Positions 7,375-18,152 are shown, counted from the first letter of the stretch. The stretch is DNA of 64,000 bases from Blastococcus_B deserti (GCF_042682525.1 NZ_JBHUHP010000016.1:1-64000), one strand, 5' to 3'. Program-made: numbers and translations. Notes: generated by a model from the letters alone, not told the origin.

Positions 7375-8975
7375 GCCGGCCTCGTCGCCGGCGTCGGGAC
7401 CCGGGCGTGCACCCGGAAGCCGGAGCCGCCCGGCCCGGGGCCGGCGACGAACTCGCCACCGAGCCGGTGCACCCGCTCCTCGATGCCGACCAGCCCGTAG
7501 CCCCGGCGCGGCACGGGCCCGGATCCCGGCCCGTCGTCCACCACCTCCACCTCCACCTCGGCGGACCGCACTCGGACGCGCACCGCCGCACCGGCGCCCG
7601 GTGCGTGGCGGAGCACGTTGGTGAGCGACTCCTGCACCACGCGGTAGACCACGGCGCCCACCTCGCCGGCGAGCTCACCGTCGACGTCGGCCCGCACCGC
7701 GAGACCGGCGGCCCGCAGCCGCTCGACCAGCGCGGCCAGGTCGTGCCCGTCCGGCCCGAGCGTCGCCGCGCCGAGGACCCCGTGGTCGAGCACCTCCACG
7801 AGCCGGTCGAGCTCCTGCAGCGTCTCGGCGGCGGTCCGGCGGACCACGTCCAGCGCGCGGCGTGCGCGCTGCGGGTCGCTCTCGCGGGTGGCCAGCGCTG
7901 CGCCCGCCTGCATCACCATGACGCCGACCGCGTGCGACACCAGGTCGTGCAGCTCACGGGCGACGGCCAGCCGCTCGGTGCGGACGGCGGCGCCCGCGGC
8001 GGCCGCGAGCTCGCCCGCCCGCCGGTCCCCCCGGGCGCGCGCCGACCGGCCCCAGACGTCGCTGATCCGGACGACGGCACTCCCGACGGCCGCGGCGGAC
8101 AGCACGAGCATGGAGATGAGGACGTTCTCCGGGCTCCGCACCGCCATGTGCACGCCGATGCCGGCGGCGAGGACGCCGACCGCGAGCAGACCCCGGGGCC
8201 CCCGACCGACGGCAGCCCAGGTCAGGCTGCCCGGCGTGAGGAGGAACCAGAAGCCGCTAGCCAGCGGCTGGGTCCAGGTGCCGGCGGCGAAGACGAGCCC
8301 GCAGGCGACGGCACCAACCTCCGGGGCGACCCGCCGGAGGACGACCGTCGCCGCGGCACACCCCGACAGGAGCGCCGACACCGCTGCCACCGTCTCCCCC
8401 CGCGGGAACTCGTCTCGGTAGGCGAAGTTCTCGGCCACGGCGAGCACCGTGGCCGCGCAGGCGAGGACGACGTCCCCGCGTGAGATCCGTAGGGCGGGAA
8501 CGGCGGGCGTCGTGGGCTCCGCAGCGACGTCGTCGTGGGCCTCGCGCAGCAGCCCGAGCAGCCGGCGCAACTCCAGGCCGGCGCGGGCGCCGTACTCCTG
8601 GACGGCGCGCAGCGCCGCGGCCGGATCGTCGTCCCAGTGCCGGACGGCGTCGTCGGCGGCGCTGCCCATGGCGATGGCTGCCGAACGGACGACGGCCTGT
8701 ATGTCGCCGGCGAGCCGGGCGCGCTCGACGGCGACGGCGGCGCGGGCGACCTCCGCCTCCGGCATGGAGGCGAGCCGGCCGGCCCGGGTCCGCTCCGCCG
8801 CCGCTCGGTGGCCGGCCCGTCCGGCGAGCCGCAGCACCGCCCACAGCGTCAGCAGGATGACGGTGCCGAACACGAACTCCGGCGGCCCGGCCGCGTCGTC
8901 GTTCGCGACCGCCAGCGCGGTGCCGGTCAGCACCGTGACCACGGCGAGAGCGTCGAGCACGCGTCCGCGCCTCAT
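7371..8975 (-). CDS. Sensor histidine kinase (HisKA_3 family) with a degenerate extra DHp segment
   Basis: A 534-residue membrane kinase partnering the adjacent regulator. There are two membrane segments near 10-52 and several more at about 165-305. The active dimerisation/phospho-acceptor helix is RLAVARELHDLVSHAVGVMV with His343. The ATPase has its N box at YRVVQESLTNVLRHA and G boxes at DDGPGSG and GYGLVGIEERV. Residues 75-150 (ERARLAGDIQAVVRSAA ... ELRRLLGLLREA) mimic a second DHp of the same family in which the His position is lost. The stimulus cannot be read from the sequence. It overlaps the regulator by 4 nt and is divergent from a membrane protein. Confidence 0.93.
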   Translation of the reverse strand: MRRGRVLDALAVVTVLTGTALAVANDDAAGPPEFVFGTVILLTLWAVLRLAGRAGHRAAAERTRAGRLASMPEAEVARAAVAVERARLAGDIQAVVRSAAIAMGSAADDAVRHWDDDPAAALRAVQEYGARAGLELRRLLGLLREAHDDVAAEPTTPAVPALRISRGDVVLACAATVLAVAENFAYRDEFPRGETVAAVSALLSGCAAATVVLRRVAPEVGAVACGLVFAAGTWTQPLASGFWFLLTPGSLTWAAVGRGPRGLLAVGVLAAGIGVHMAVRSPENVLISMLVLSAAAVGSAVVRISDVWGRSARARGDRRAGELAAAAGAAVRTERLAVARELHDLVSHAVGVMVMQAGAALATRESDPQRARRALDVVRRTAAETLQELDRLVEVLDHGVLGAATLGPDGHDLAALVERLRAAGLAVRADVDGELAGEVGAVVYRVVQESLTNVLRHAPGAGAAVRVRVRSAEVEVEVVDDGPGSGPVPRRGYGLVGIEERVHRLGGEFVAGPGPGGSGFRVHARVPTPATRPA

Positions 8976-9149
8976 CGGCCGACCGTAGCCACGCGAGCGA
9001 CCGCGTGGCGTCGTCCGAAGGTCGGAGACGGCTCCTTCGCAGGTCCTGAGGAGAACGGCCGTCCGGTCGGACGCCCCGCGGGCCCGGCGTTCCTAGCGTT
9101 CGCCGCATCGCGCTTCCACCGGGGAAGCCGCCCGTACGAGGAGCAGGTC

Positions 9150-9749
9150 ATGATGCAGCTGGAGCGAGCGGCGCTGGGCGCCGCGGTCGCGCTGTCGGTG
9201 CTGTCCATCGGCGACGCCGTGTGGCGTGCCACCAGCGAGGCGGTTGCGCCCTGGGACACCGAAGGCGGCACCACCTGGGTGGTCGTCGCCACCAACCTCC
9301 TGATGGCGGTGACGTTCGCCCTGCTGGCGGCGGTGCTCGTCCGCCACGCACGGCGCATCGACGACGGCAGCGCTGCGCGACGGTGGATCCGCCGACTGCT
9401 CGCCGCCGACCTGGCGGTCCTGGCGTCCGGCTTCGTGGTCGTGAACGTCATCGACCCCGAGAGCGTCGGCACGGTCGCCGGCGTCACGTTCCTCGCGATG
9501 TTCGCCCTGGGTGCCGCCCTGGGTGCAGCACTGTTGCGGCGTCCGGACGTGCGGCTGCCCGCCGCTCTGATGGTGGCGGCGATCCCGGTCATCGGGCTCA
9601 CCTTCGCGCTGGAGGCACTGGCCCCGGGCTGGGGCCACCCCGGCTACGCGGAGACCGCGCTGTACCTCGGCATCGCGATGCTGGGCCTCGCCGCCGCGGG
9701 TTCCGGCACGAGGACGCCGGACCGGGCGACGGTCGGCGCCCGCCGCTGA
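9150..9749 (+). CDS. Integral membrane protein of unknown function
   Basis: A 199-residue protein with about six hydrophobic helices: roughly 8-24, 43-64, 83-104, 107-129, 138-157 and 168-187. Arg-rich loops lie between the second and third (HARRIDDGSAARRWIRR), consistent with a cytoplasmic loop. No enzyme or transporter signature is seen. GAGGAGC lies upstream of ATG 9150. It is transcribed divergently from the kinase/regulator pair across a 174-bp gap, so it is a likely target of that system. Function unknown. Confidence 0.7.
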   Translation: MMQLERAALGAAVALSVLSIGDAVWRATSEAVAPWDTEGGTTWVVVATNLLMAVTFALLAAVLVRHARRIDDGSAARRWIRRLLAADLAVLASGFVVVNVIDPESVGTVAGVTFLAMFALGAALGAALLRRPDVRLPAALMVAAIPVIGLTFALEALAPGWGHPGYAETALYLGIAMLGLAAAGSGTRTPDRATVGARR

Positions 9750-9756
9750 GGATGGA

Positions 9757-9792
9757 GCCGGTGCCGGAGGGGGCGACCCGTCCGGCACCGGC
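9757..9792. terminator. Bidirectional hairpin between convergent genes
   Basis: GCCGGTGCCGGA at 9757-9768 pairs perfectly with TCCGGCACCGGC at 9781-9792, a 12-bp stem with a 12-nt loop. It lies between the stop of the membrane protein and the stop of ppdK, so it can serve both transcripts. There is no U-tract, as is usual in high-GC actinobacteria. Confidence 0.65.
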
Positions 9793-9795
9793 GCG

Positions 9796-12504
9796 TCACG
9801 ACCCGGCGCGCTCCGCGCCGAGGGCGGCACGGGCGGCCTCGAGCCGGGCGACCGGCACGCGGAATGGCGAGCAGGACACGTAGTCGAGCCCCACGTCGTG
9901 GAAGAAGTGCACCGAGTCGGGGTCGCCGCCGTGCTCGCCGCAGACGCCCAGCTTGAGGTCGGGACGAGCGGCGCGGCCCTTCTCCACCCCGATCTGCACG
10001 AGCCGGCCGACGCCGTCGCGGTCCAGCGACTCGAACGGCGAGACGCCGAAGATCCCCTTGTCGAGGTAGGCGTGGAAGAACGCCGCCTCGACGTCGTCGC
10101 GGGAGAAGCCCCAGGTCATCTGCGTGAGGTCGTTGGTGCCGAACGAGAAGAACTCGGCGTACTCGGCGATCTCGTCGGCGGTCAGCGCCGCGCGGGGCAC
10201 CTCGATCATGGTGCCGATCAGCGCATCGATGGGGGTGTCGGCGTGCGCGCACACCTCGGCGAGCACCTTCTCCGACTCCTCGCGGATCGCCTCCAGCTCC
10301 TGCACGGCCCCCACCAGCGGGATCATGATTTCCGGCCGCGGGTCGCCGCCGGCCTTCCTCCGCTCGCACGCTGCCTCGGCGATCGCCCGCACCTGCATGG
10401 CGAACAGGCCGGGTACGACCAGCCCGAGCCGGACGCCGCGCAGGCCGAGCATGGGGTTCTGCTCGTGCAGCCGGCGGACGGCGGCCAGCAGCCGCAACGT
10501 GCCCTCGTCGGCGTGGCCCTTGGCCTCGGCGACCGCCACGCGGACGGACAGCTCGGTCAGGTCGGGCAGGAACTCGTGCAGCGGCGGGTCGAGCAGCCGC
10601 ACGGTGACGGGCAGCCCGTCCATCGCCTCGAAGATCTCGAGGAAGTCCTGCTTCTGCAACGGCTCCAGGGCGTCGAGCGCGGCCTGCCGCTCCTCGTCAC
10701 CCTCGGCCAGGATCAGCTTCTCGACCAGCTGTCGCCGGTCACCGAGGAACATGTGCTCGGTCCGGCACAGCCCGATGCCCTCCGCCCCGAAGCGACGGGC
10801 GCGGGCGGAGTCCTCCGGGGTGTCGGCGTTGGTGCGCACGCCGAGCCGGCGCACCTCGTCGGCGTGGCTCAGGATCCGGTGCACGCTGCGGACGAGGTCG
10901 TCGGCGTCCTCGGACTCCGGGTCGATCTCTCCCTCGAAGTAGCGGACGACGGACGACGGCTCGACCGGCACCTCGCCGAGCCACACCCGGCCGGTCGACC
11001 CGTCGATCGAGATGACGTCGCCCTCGTTCACCTCGGTGCCGTCCGGCGCGGTGAACCTCCTGGCCTTGGTGTCGACCTGCAGCTCCTCGGCGCCGCACAC
11101 GCAGGTCTTGCCCATCCCCCGCGCGACGACGGCGGCGTGCGAGGTCTTGCCGCCGCGGCTGGTGAGCACACCCTGGGCGGCGATCATGCCGGAGAGGTCG
11201 TCGGGGTTGGTCTCCCGCCGGACCAGGACGACCTTCTCCCCCCTCTGCGCCCACTCCACCGCGGTCTCGGACGAGAACACCGCCCTGCCGACGGCCGCGC
11301 CGGGTGAGGCGTTCATGCCCTGGGTGAGCTGCTTGGCGTCCCCGCCCGAGACGAACCTCGGGAACATCAGCTGCGCCAGCTGGTCGCCGGTCACCCGGCG
11401 GACGGCCTCGTCCATGTCGATGAGGCCCTCGTCGACCAGCTGCGTGGCGATGCGGAACGCCGCCGCCGCGGTGCGCTTCCCGACCCGGGTCTGGAGCATC
11501 CAGAGCTTGTTGCGCTCGACGGTGAACTCGATGTCGCAGAGGTCCCGGTAGTGCGACTCCAGCCGCGCCATGGTGTCCATGAGCTCGTCGTAGGCGCCCT
11601 TGTCGATGCTCTCGAGCTGGGCGAGCGGCACGGTGTTGCGGATGCCGGCGACGACGTCCTCGCCCTGGGCGTTCTGCAGGTAGTCGCCGTAGACGCCCTG
11701 CTCGCCGCTGCCGGGGTCGCGGGTGAACGCCACGCCCGTGCCGGAGTCCATGCCGAGGTTGCCGAAGACCATCGAGCAGACGTTGACCGCCGTCCCGGCG
11801 TCGCTCGGGATCCGCTCGCGGCGGCGGTAGAGGATGGCCCGCTCGGAGTTCCAGGAGTCGAAGACGGCGTTGATCGCCAGGTCCATCTGCTCGCGCGGGT
11901 CCTGCGGGAAGTCCCGTCCGGTGTGCTCCTCGACGATGGCCTTGAACCGCGCGACGACGTCCTTCAGGTGCTCGGCGTCGAGGTCCAGGTCGAGGTCGGT
12001 GCCCTGCTCCCGCTTCACCTCGTCGAGCGCGTCGTCGAAGAGCTCGCCGTCGATGCCGAGGACGGTCTTGCCGAACATCTGGATCAGCCGGCGGTAGGAG
12101 TCCCAGGCGAACCGCTCGCTGCCCGACTGCCGCGCCAGCCCCTGCACGGACTCGTCGTTGAGCCCGACGTTGAGGACGGTCTCCATCATCCCGGGCATCG
12201 ACGCGGCGGCACCGGAGCGGACCGAGACCAGCAGGGGGTCGGCCGGGTCACCGAGGGTCTTGCCCATCGCCTTCTGGAGCGCGTCCAGGTACTCGCTCAC
12301 CTGCTCGGCGAGGTCGGGCGGGGTGGTGCCGTGCTCCAGGTAGTAGCGGCAGGCGTCGGTGGTGATGGTGAACCCGGGTGGCACGGGCAGCCCGAGGTTG
12401 GTCATCTCGGCGAGGTTGGCGCCCTTGCCGCCGAGCAGGTCCTTCTGGTCCTTGCTGCCCTCGCTGAAGTCGTAGACCCACTTCGTGGCCGTCCCGCTGT
12501 TCAC
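9796..12504 (-). CDS. ppdK: Pyruvate, phosphate dikinase
   Basis: A 902-residue enzyme interconverting pyruvate + ATP + Pi with phosphoenolpyruvate + AMP + PPi, linking glycolysis and gluconeogenesis. The N-terminal nucleotide-binding domain has GGKGANLAEM near residue 27 and the Gly-rich SGAAASMPGMMETVL. The central swivelling domain carries the phospho-His in GGKTSHAAVVARGMGKTCV (about 453). The C-terminal PEP/pyruvate barrel has FGTNDLTQMTWG and the catalytic Cys in KLGVCGEHGG. The length is normal for the bacterial enzyme. It is monocistronic, flanked by convergent and divergent genes. Identification is secure; the direction of flux is not visible. Confidence 0.97.
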   Translation of the reverse strand: MNSGTATKWVYDFSEGSKDQKDLLGGKGANLAEMTNLGLPVPPGFTITTDACRYYLEHGTTPPDLAEQVSEYLDALQKAMGKTLGDPADPLLVSVRSGAAASMPGMMETVLNVGLNDESVQGLARQSGSERFAWDSYRRLIQMFGKTVLGIDGELFDDALDEVKREQGTDLDLDLDAEHLKDVVARFKAIVEEHTGRDFPQDPREQMDLAINAVFDSWNSERAILYRRRERIPSDAGTAVNVCSMVFGNLGMDSGTGVAFTRDPGSGEQGVYGDYLQNAQGEDVVAGIRNTVPLAQLESIDKGAYDELMDTMARLESHYRDLCDIEFTVERNKLWMLQTRVGKRTAAAAFRIATQLVDEGLIDMDEAVRRVTGDQLAQLMFPRFVSGGDAKQLTQGMNASPGAAVGRAVFSSETAVEWAQRGEKVVLVRRETNPDDLSGMIAAQGVLTSRGGKTSHAAVVARGMGKTCVCGAEELQVDTKARRFTAPDGTEVNEGDVISIDGSTGRVWLGEVPVEPSSVVRYFEGEIDPESEDADDLVRSVHRILSHADEVRRLGVRTNADTPEDSARARRFGAEGIGLCRTEHMFLGDRRQLVEKLILAEGDEERQAALDALEPLQKQDFLEIFEAMDGLPVTVRLLDPPLHEFLPDLTELSVRVAVAEAKGHADEGTLRLLAAVRRLHEQNPMLGLRGVRLGLVVPGLFAMQVRAIAEAACERRKAGGDPRPEIMIPLVGAVQELEAIREESEKVLAEVCAHADTPIDALIGTMIEVPRAALTADEIAEYAEFFSFGTNDLTQMTWGFSRDDVEAAFFHAYLDKGIFGVSPFESLDRDGVGRLVQIGVEKGRAARPDLKLGVCGEHGGDPDSVHFFHDVGLDYVSCSPFRVPVARLEAARAALGAERAGS

Positions 12505-12669
12505 CGGTCACACCTCCGCGCTCGACGTCCGCTGCGTCTGCGGCAGATCGTCGCGCACCAGGACGCCCGGCGGGACAAGTTCGGGGTCTCGATCTGGGAC
12601 GTTCGGCCACGATGCCGGACTCCGAGAGATCTTCGCGGACCGGTAGGGGGCCGCGAGCCGGCATCCGGA

Positions 12670-12686
12670 CCACCCCTACGGGGTGG
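12670..12686 (+). promoter_or_regulatory. Hairpin in the leader of the GGDEF-EAL gene
   Basis: CCACCCC-TAC-GGGGTGG is a perfect 7-bp stem about 75 nt before the ATG of the c-di-GMP gene, in the 257-bp gap divergent from ppdK. A second short stem (CAGC/GCTG) and GGTAAAGCC follow. This could be an operator or a structured leader; no riboswitch family can be assigned by eye. Confidence 0.3.
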
Positions 12687-12761
12687 CCGCACCGGTAAAG
12701 CCGACAGCGGCGGCTGCCGAAGACCACCAGGCCCGACGTCCTCCGCGACAAGAAGGTCCTG

Positions 12762-14852
12762 ATGTCCCGATCACTGTCCGTCCGCGCTCGGATGGGCGCC
12801 GGCGTGGCCGCCATGGCGCTGCCGCTCGTGGCCGTCTCCGGGACGGCCATCGGTGGCCTCGAGACCACGCTGGACAGCTTCGCCGACACAAAGGACGAGG
12901 CCATCGAGGAGGCGCTCCCGCTGGCTCGGCTGCAGTCACTCGTCGTCCAGGTCGAGCGCGACGGACAACTGGCCGTCCTGCAGCCCGAGGCCTCGCCGCC
13001 GGCCGCCTACGAGGCGGCCCGCGACCGCATGGCGGATGCCTTCGCTGCCCTGGGAGGGCAGCAGATGACGGAGGAGGGCGACCTCGCGTCCGTCGCCGAG
13101 GTGCACGCCCGCCGCGCCGTGGCGGTGCTCGACGAGGCCGTCCGATCGCCGGCCACGACCGCCGCGGAGCGCAGCACGGCGGCGAGTCGGCTGACCGAGG
13201 CGCGCGGGCACGTGGAGGAAGCGGTGACGGCCCTCGAACAGGCGGAGGAGCTGGCCTCCGCCGACATCCTCGACGAGTACGAGGACGCCCATGAGAGCCA
13301 GCGCGTGGTGTTGGGCTGGATCGTCGCGGCCGCGGGGATCGGCCTGGTCGTGGCACTGGCGGGCGGGCTGCACCTGACCCGGTCGGTGCTGCGCCCCCTC
13401 GGCGCGTTCCGCGAGGCCATCCGGCGGCTCGGCGACGGGATGCTCTCCCACCGCGTGGAGCTGCCGTCCGGCGACGAGTTCGGGACGCTGGCACGGACCT
13501 TCAACGCGATGGCCGAGCAGCTCGAACGCCAGCAGCAGGAGCTCTTCCGCTCCGCTCGGCACGACGCGCTGACCGGACTGCCGAACCGGGTGCAGCTGCG
13601 CGAACACCTCGACGCGGCGCTGAGCGCCGACGGCGCGACGTCCCTGCTGCTCATCGACCTCGACGGCTTCAAGAGCATCAACGACACGCTCGGACACTCG
13701 GTGGGCGACGAGGTGCTCTGCACCGTCGCGGACCGGTTGCGCCGGACGCTGCGGGCCGGCGACCTGGCCGTCCGCCTGGGCGGCGACGAGTTCGCCGTCG
13801 CCGTCAGCGGTGACGAGGCGGAGGCCGGGCAGATCGCCACGCGAGTGCTCGACGCCGTGCGGCCCGCGATCCGCCATGCGGACCGGGACCTGTTCCTCAC
13901 CGCCAGCATCGGAGTCGCGAGCGTGTCCGCCTCCGCGAGCAGCGCGGAGGACCTCCTGCGCCTCGCCGACCTGGCCATGTACCAGGCCAAGAACGACGGC
14001 AAGGACGACGTCCGCGTCCACGACGCGCAGCGGCAGGAGGCCATCGAGGACCGGATGCGGCTGGCCACCGACCTGCCCGGGGCGCTGCAGGCCGGTGAGC
14101 TCGTCCTGCACTACCAGCCGGTACACGCGATCGACGGGCACGACCTGGTGGCGGTGGAGGCCCTGATGCGGTGGGAGCACCCGACCCTCGGCCTCGTGTC
14201 GCCCGGCTCATTCATACCGCTCGCCGAGAAGACGGGTCTCATCGTCCCCATCGGAGCGTGGGCGCTCGATGAGGCCTGCCGCCAGCTGCGCGAATGGCGG
14301 ACGCTGTTCGGGAACGAGCGCGGCCTGCAGATGAGCGTGAACGTCTCCGCCCGGCAGCTGGCCGACGAAGGATTCGCCGCACTGGTGGGCCAGACCCTCA
14401 GCCGGCACGGCATACCGGCCGGGTCCCTGGTCCTGGAGATCACCGAGAGCATGCTGGTCGAGGACCAGCGCTCCGAGGTCAGCCGCCTGGCCGCGCTCAA
14501 GCAGATCGGCGTCCAGCTCGCTGTCGACGACTTCGGCACGGGGTACTCGTCCCTCAGCTACCTGCCGCGATTCCCCGTGGACCAGCTGAAGATCGACCGG
14601 TCCCTCGTGGAGCAGATCGATCAACCCCGGGGCAAGGCGGTCGCCGCAGGCATCATCGAACTGGCGCGGGTGCTCGGCCTGGAATCGGTCGCCGAGGGGA
14701 TCGAGGACGAGAACCAGCTCACCGCACTCGCGGCGCTGGGCTGCGCCTTGGGCCAGGGCTTCCACCTCGCTCGCCCGGCCGCTGCGGCCGACATCACCGA
14801 GCGGCTGGCCGAAGCGCTGTCCGGCCGGCAGATGTCCGCCCGCTCCTGCTGA
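12762..14852 (+). CDS. Membrane-bound GGDEF-EAL protein (c-di-GMP cyclase/phosphodiesterase) with HAMP domain
   Basis: A 696-residue signalling enzyme. One membrane helix near 10-30, an extracytoplasmic four-helix sensor region (about 34-180), a second helix near 183-206, then HAMP (RSVLRPLGAFREAIRRLGDG). The GGDEF domain (about 260-425) has RLGGDEF with the inhibitory RxxD site five residues before (RAGD). The EAL domain (about 430-690) has VEALMRWEHP, EITESML, DDFGTGYSSLSYLPR, LKIDRSLV and ESVAEGIED. Catalytic residues of both domains appear present, so either or both activities are possible. The ligand is unknown. It stands alone, divergent from ppdK. Confidence 0.95.
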   Translation: MSRSLSVRARMGAGVAAMALPLVAVSGTAIGGLETTLDSFADTKDEAIEEALPLARLQSLVVQVERDGQLAVLQPEASPPAAYEAARDRMADAFAALGGQQMTEEGDLASVAEVHARRAVAVLDEAVRSPATTAAERSTAASRLTEARGHVEEAVTALEQAEELASADILDEYEDAHESQRVVLGWIVAAAGIGLVVALAGGLHLTRSVLRPLGAFREAIRRLGDGMLSHRVELPSGDEFGTLARTFNAMAEQLERQQQELFRSARHDALTGLPNRVQLREHLDAALSADGATSLLLIDLDGFKSINDTLGHSVGDEVLCTVADRLRRTLRAGDLAVRLGGDEFAVAVSGDEAEAGQIATRVLDAVRPAIRHADRDLFLTASIGVASVSASASSAEDLLRLADLAMYQAKNDGKDDVRVHDAQRQEAIEDRMRLATDLPGALQAGELVLHYQPVHAIDGHDLVAVEALMRWEHPTLGLVSPGSFIPLAEKTGLIVPIGAWALDEACRQLREWRTLFGNERGLQMSVNVSARQLADEGFAALVGQTLSRHGIPAGSLVLEITESMLVEDQRSEVSRLAALKQIGVQLAVDDFGTGYSSLSYLPRFPVDQLKIDRSLVEQIDQPRGKAVAAGIIELARVLGLESVAEGIEDENQLTALAALGCALGQGFHLARPAAAADITERLAEALSGRQMSARSC

Positions 14853-14889
14853 GCCGGTTGCCGCCGTGCCGGCCTCCGCCGGGCCGGCG

Positions 14890-15327
14890 TCAGTCGGCGA
14901 GCCAGCGGCCGCAGACCCTTGGGCCGTCCTCGCCGACGACCCGGAGCTCGCTGACCGTCCCGTCGGCCCACTGCACCGTGACCAGCCGGGCCGCGTCGTC
15001 CTCGCGGGTGGGGCCGATCTCCGCGGGCCCCGCGCCGAGGTAGGCGCCGGCGACCTCCCCCGGTGACAGCCGCGCGCGCTCCTCCTGGCACAGGAGGGCG
15101 TGCGCGGTCTCGGTGTCGTCCTCCGCGAGCGCGGCCAGGAAGACCCCGGCGACCTCCCGCGCCTGCTCCTCCCCCGAGCCCTTCACCAGCACCATGAGCA
15201 CGACCATGAGGACGGCGAAGGCGGCGGTCCCGCCGAAGATCCACAGCAGCGGCCCGCGTGCCGGGCGGGGCGTCCCGGTGTGCAGCGGAGCCGGGTCGTC
15301 GTCGTAGAGGAACGGCCCGGTCGTCAT
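14890..15327 (-). CDS. Membrane-anchored protein with small C-terminal extracytoplasmic domain
   Basis: A 145-residue protein: short Pro-rich N-terminus (MTTGPFLYDDDPAPLHTG), one membrane helix (about 27-49), and a C-terminal domain (EVAGVFLAALAEDDTETAHA, then CQEERARLSPGEV) of the kind seen in DUF4878/NTF2-like proteins. Two Cys (80 and 139) could form a disulfide outside the cell. ATG 15327 overlaps the dusB stop by 4 nt, so it is translated after dusB. It shares its architecture with the genes at 18896 and 20142. Function unknown. Confidence 0.7.
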   Translation of the reverse strand: MTTGPFLYDDDPAPLHTGTPRPARGPLLWIFGGTAAFAVLMVVLMVLVKGSGEEQAREVAGVFLAALAEDDTETAHALLCQEERARLSPGEVAGAYLGAGPAEIGPTREDDAARLVTVQWADGTVSELRVVGEDGPRVCGRWLAD

Positions 15328-16487
15328 CCGCCGCCCACCAGGAGTTCCGCGCCGGCCGGCGGCCGGGGGTCGTCCCGGTCGGCGAGCCAGCCCTCGGGCA
15401 GCGCGACCGGCCGCGGCGGGCTGGTGCGGCCGCGGGGCGCCCCGAGGACGACGGCCGGATAGGGCTGGTCGGGGATGCGCGCGAGCAGCTCGGCGAGCTC
15501 GTCCAGGCCGCTCACCATCGCCAGCGCCCGGCGGACGTCGGAGCCCACCGAGAAACCCTTGAGGTACCAGGCGACGTGCTTGCGGAAGTCGGTGCAGCCG
15601 TGCAGCTCGCCCTGTTCCTCCGACAGCAGCGTCGCGTGCCGGTGCATCACCGCGGCGACCTCGGCCATGGTCGGCAGCGCGCGTCGCGGCGTCCCGGCGA
15701 AGGCGGCGGCCAGGTCGCCGAACAGCCACGGCCGGCCCAGGCAGCCCCGCCCGATGACCACGCCCGCGCAGCCGGTTTCGGCCACCATGCGGAGGGCGTC
15801 GTCGGCCTCCCAGATGTCGCCGTTGCCGAGCACCGGGATGTCCACGGCCTCCACCAGCCGGGCGATGGAGGACCAGTCGGCCGTGCCGCTGTAGAGCTGG
15901 TCGGCCGTGCGACCGTGCAGGGTGATCGCCGCGGCGCCCTCGTCCTGGGCGATCCGGCCGGCGTCGAGGTAGGTGACGTGGTCGGCGTCGATGCCGATCC
16001 GCGTCTTGATCGTCACCGGGACGTCCCTGGCCGCGCGGACGGCGGCCCGCACGATGTCGCGCAGCAGCACCCGCCGCCACGGCAGCGCCGACCCGCCGCC
16101 CTTGCGGGTCACCTTGGGCACCGGGCAGCCGAAGTTCAGGTCGATGTGCGCCGGACGGGTGCCGGCGACGCCCTCGTCGACCAGCATCGCCACGGCGCGG
16201 CCGACCGTCGCCGGGTCCACGCCGTAGAGCTGCACCGAGAAGGCGTCCTTCTCGTCGGCGGTCGCCCGCACCATCTGCAGGGTCTTCTCGTTGCGCTCGA
16301 CCAGCGCCCGCGTGGTGATCATCTCGCAGACGTAGAGCCCCGCCCCGAACTCCCGGCACAGGGTGCGGAACGCCGGGTTGGTGATGCCGGCCATCGGCGC
16401 CAGCACCACCGCGGGATCGACCGCCAGCGCGCCGAGCTTCAGCGGCGGCAGGGCGGCCGTCGTCGTCGGCTCCAGCGTGCTGGTCAC
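15324..16487 (-). CDS. dusB: tRNA-dihydrouridine synthase
   Basis: A 387-residue FMN enzyme reducing uridines in tRNA D-loops with NADPH. The TIM-barrel signature starts VVLAPMAGITNPAFRTLCRE. The active site is LNFGCPVPKVTRKGGGSAL, with the catalytic Cys in NFGCP. Further motifs are TIKTRIGID, TLHGRTADQLYSG, PVLGNGDIWEA and GVVIGRGCLGRPW. Length and motifs fit the DusB group. It lies downstream of glyS on the same strand but is separated from it by a strong 20-bp inverted repeat, and its stop overlaps the next small gene. Confidence 0.96.
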   Translation of the reverse strand: MTSTLEPTTTAALPPLKLGALAVDPAVVLAPMAGITNPAFRTLCREFGAGLYVCEMITTRALVERNEKTLQMVRATADEKDAFSVQLYGVDPATVGRAVAMLVDEGVAGTRPAHIDLNFGCPVPKVTRKGGGSALPWRRVLLRDIVRAAVRAARDVPVTIKTRIGIDADHVTYLDAGRIAQDEGAAAITLHGRTADQLYSGTADWSSIARLVEAVDIPVLGNGDIWEADDALRMVAETGCAGVVIGRGCLGRPWLFGDLAAAFAGTPRRALPTMAEVAAVMHRHATLLSEEQGELHGCTDFRKHVAWYLKGFSVGSDVRRALAMVSGLDELAELLARIPDQPYPAVVLGAPRGRTSPPRPVALPEGWLADRDDPRPPAGAELLVGGG

Positions 16488-16509
16488 GCCACCCAGGGTA
16501 GGCGGCCCC

Positions 16510-16561
16510 GCTTCCGGTACAGAAAGCTGCGCGGAGGCGCCCAGCTTTCTGTACCGGAAGC
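16510..16561. repeat. Long perfect inverted repeat between glyS and dusB
   Basis: A 20-nt arm (GCTTCCGGTACAGAAAGCTG, 16510-16529) is repeated inverted at 16542-16561 around a 12-nt loop. The fold is very stable and lies 5 nt after the glyS stop, so it should end or weaken transcription into dusB. The core CCGGTACAG/CTGTACCGG recurs in another intergenic palindrome at 24235-24253, which suggests a dispersed repeat family. Confidence 0.85.
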
Positions 16562-16566
16562 TGCGT

Positions 16567-18003
<1,437 letters not shown>

Positions 18004-18152
18004 GGGAGGCTCCATCCGGCTGGCGGTCGGCGGTTGACCCGCCCACGGTAGTTGGCCGCCGCACGGGACCGATGACAGCGGTCCCGACCGGTGCGGAGGT
18101 CGGCGTCCGCCGCGGGACGACGCGGCCGCCGATGCCCGGACGACCGCCGGCC

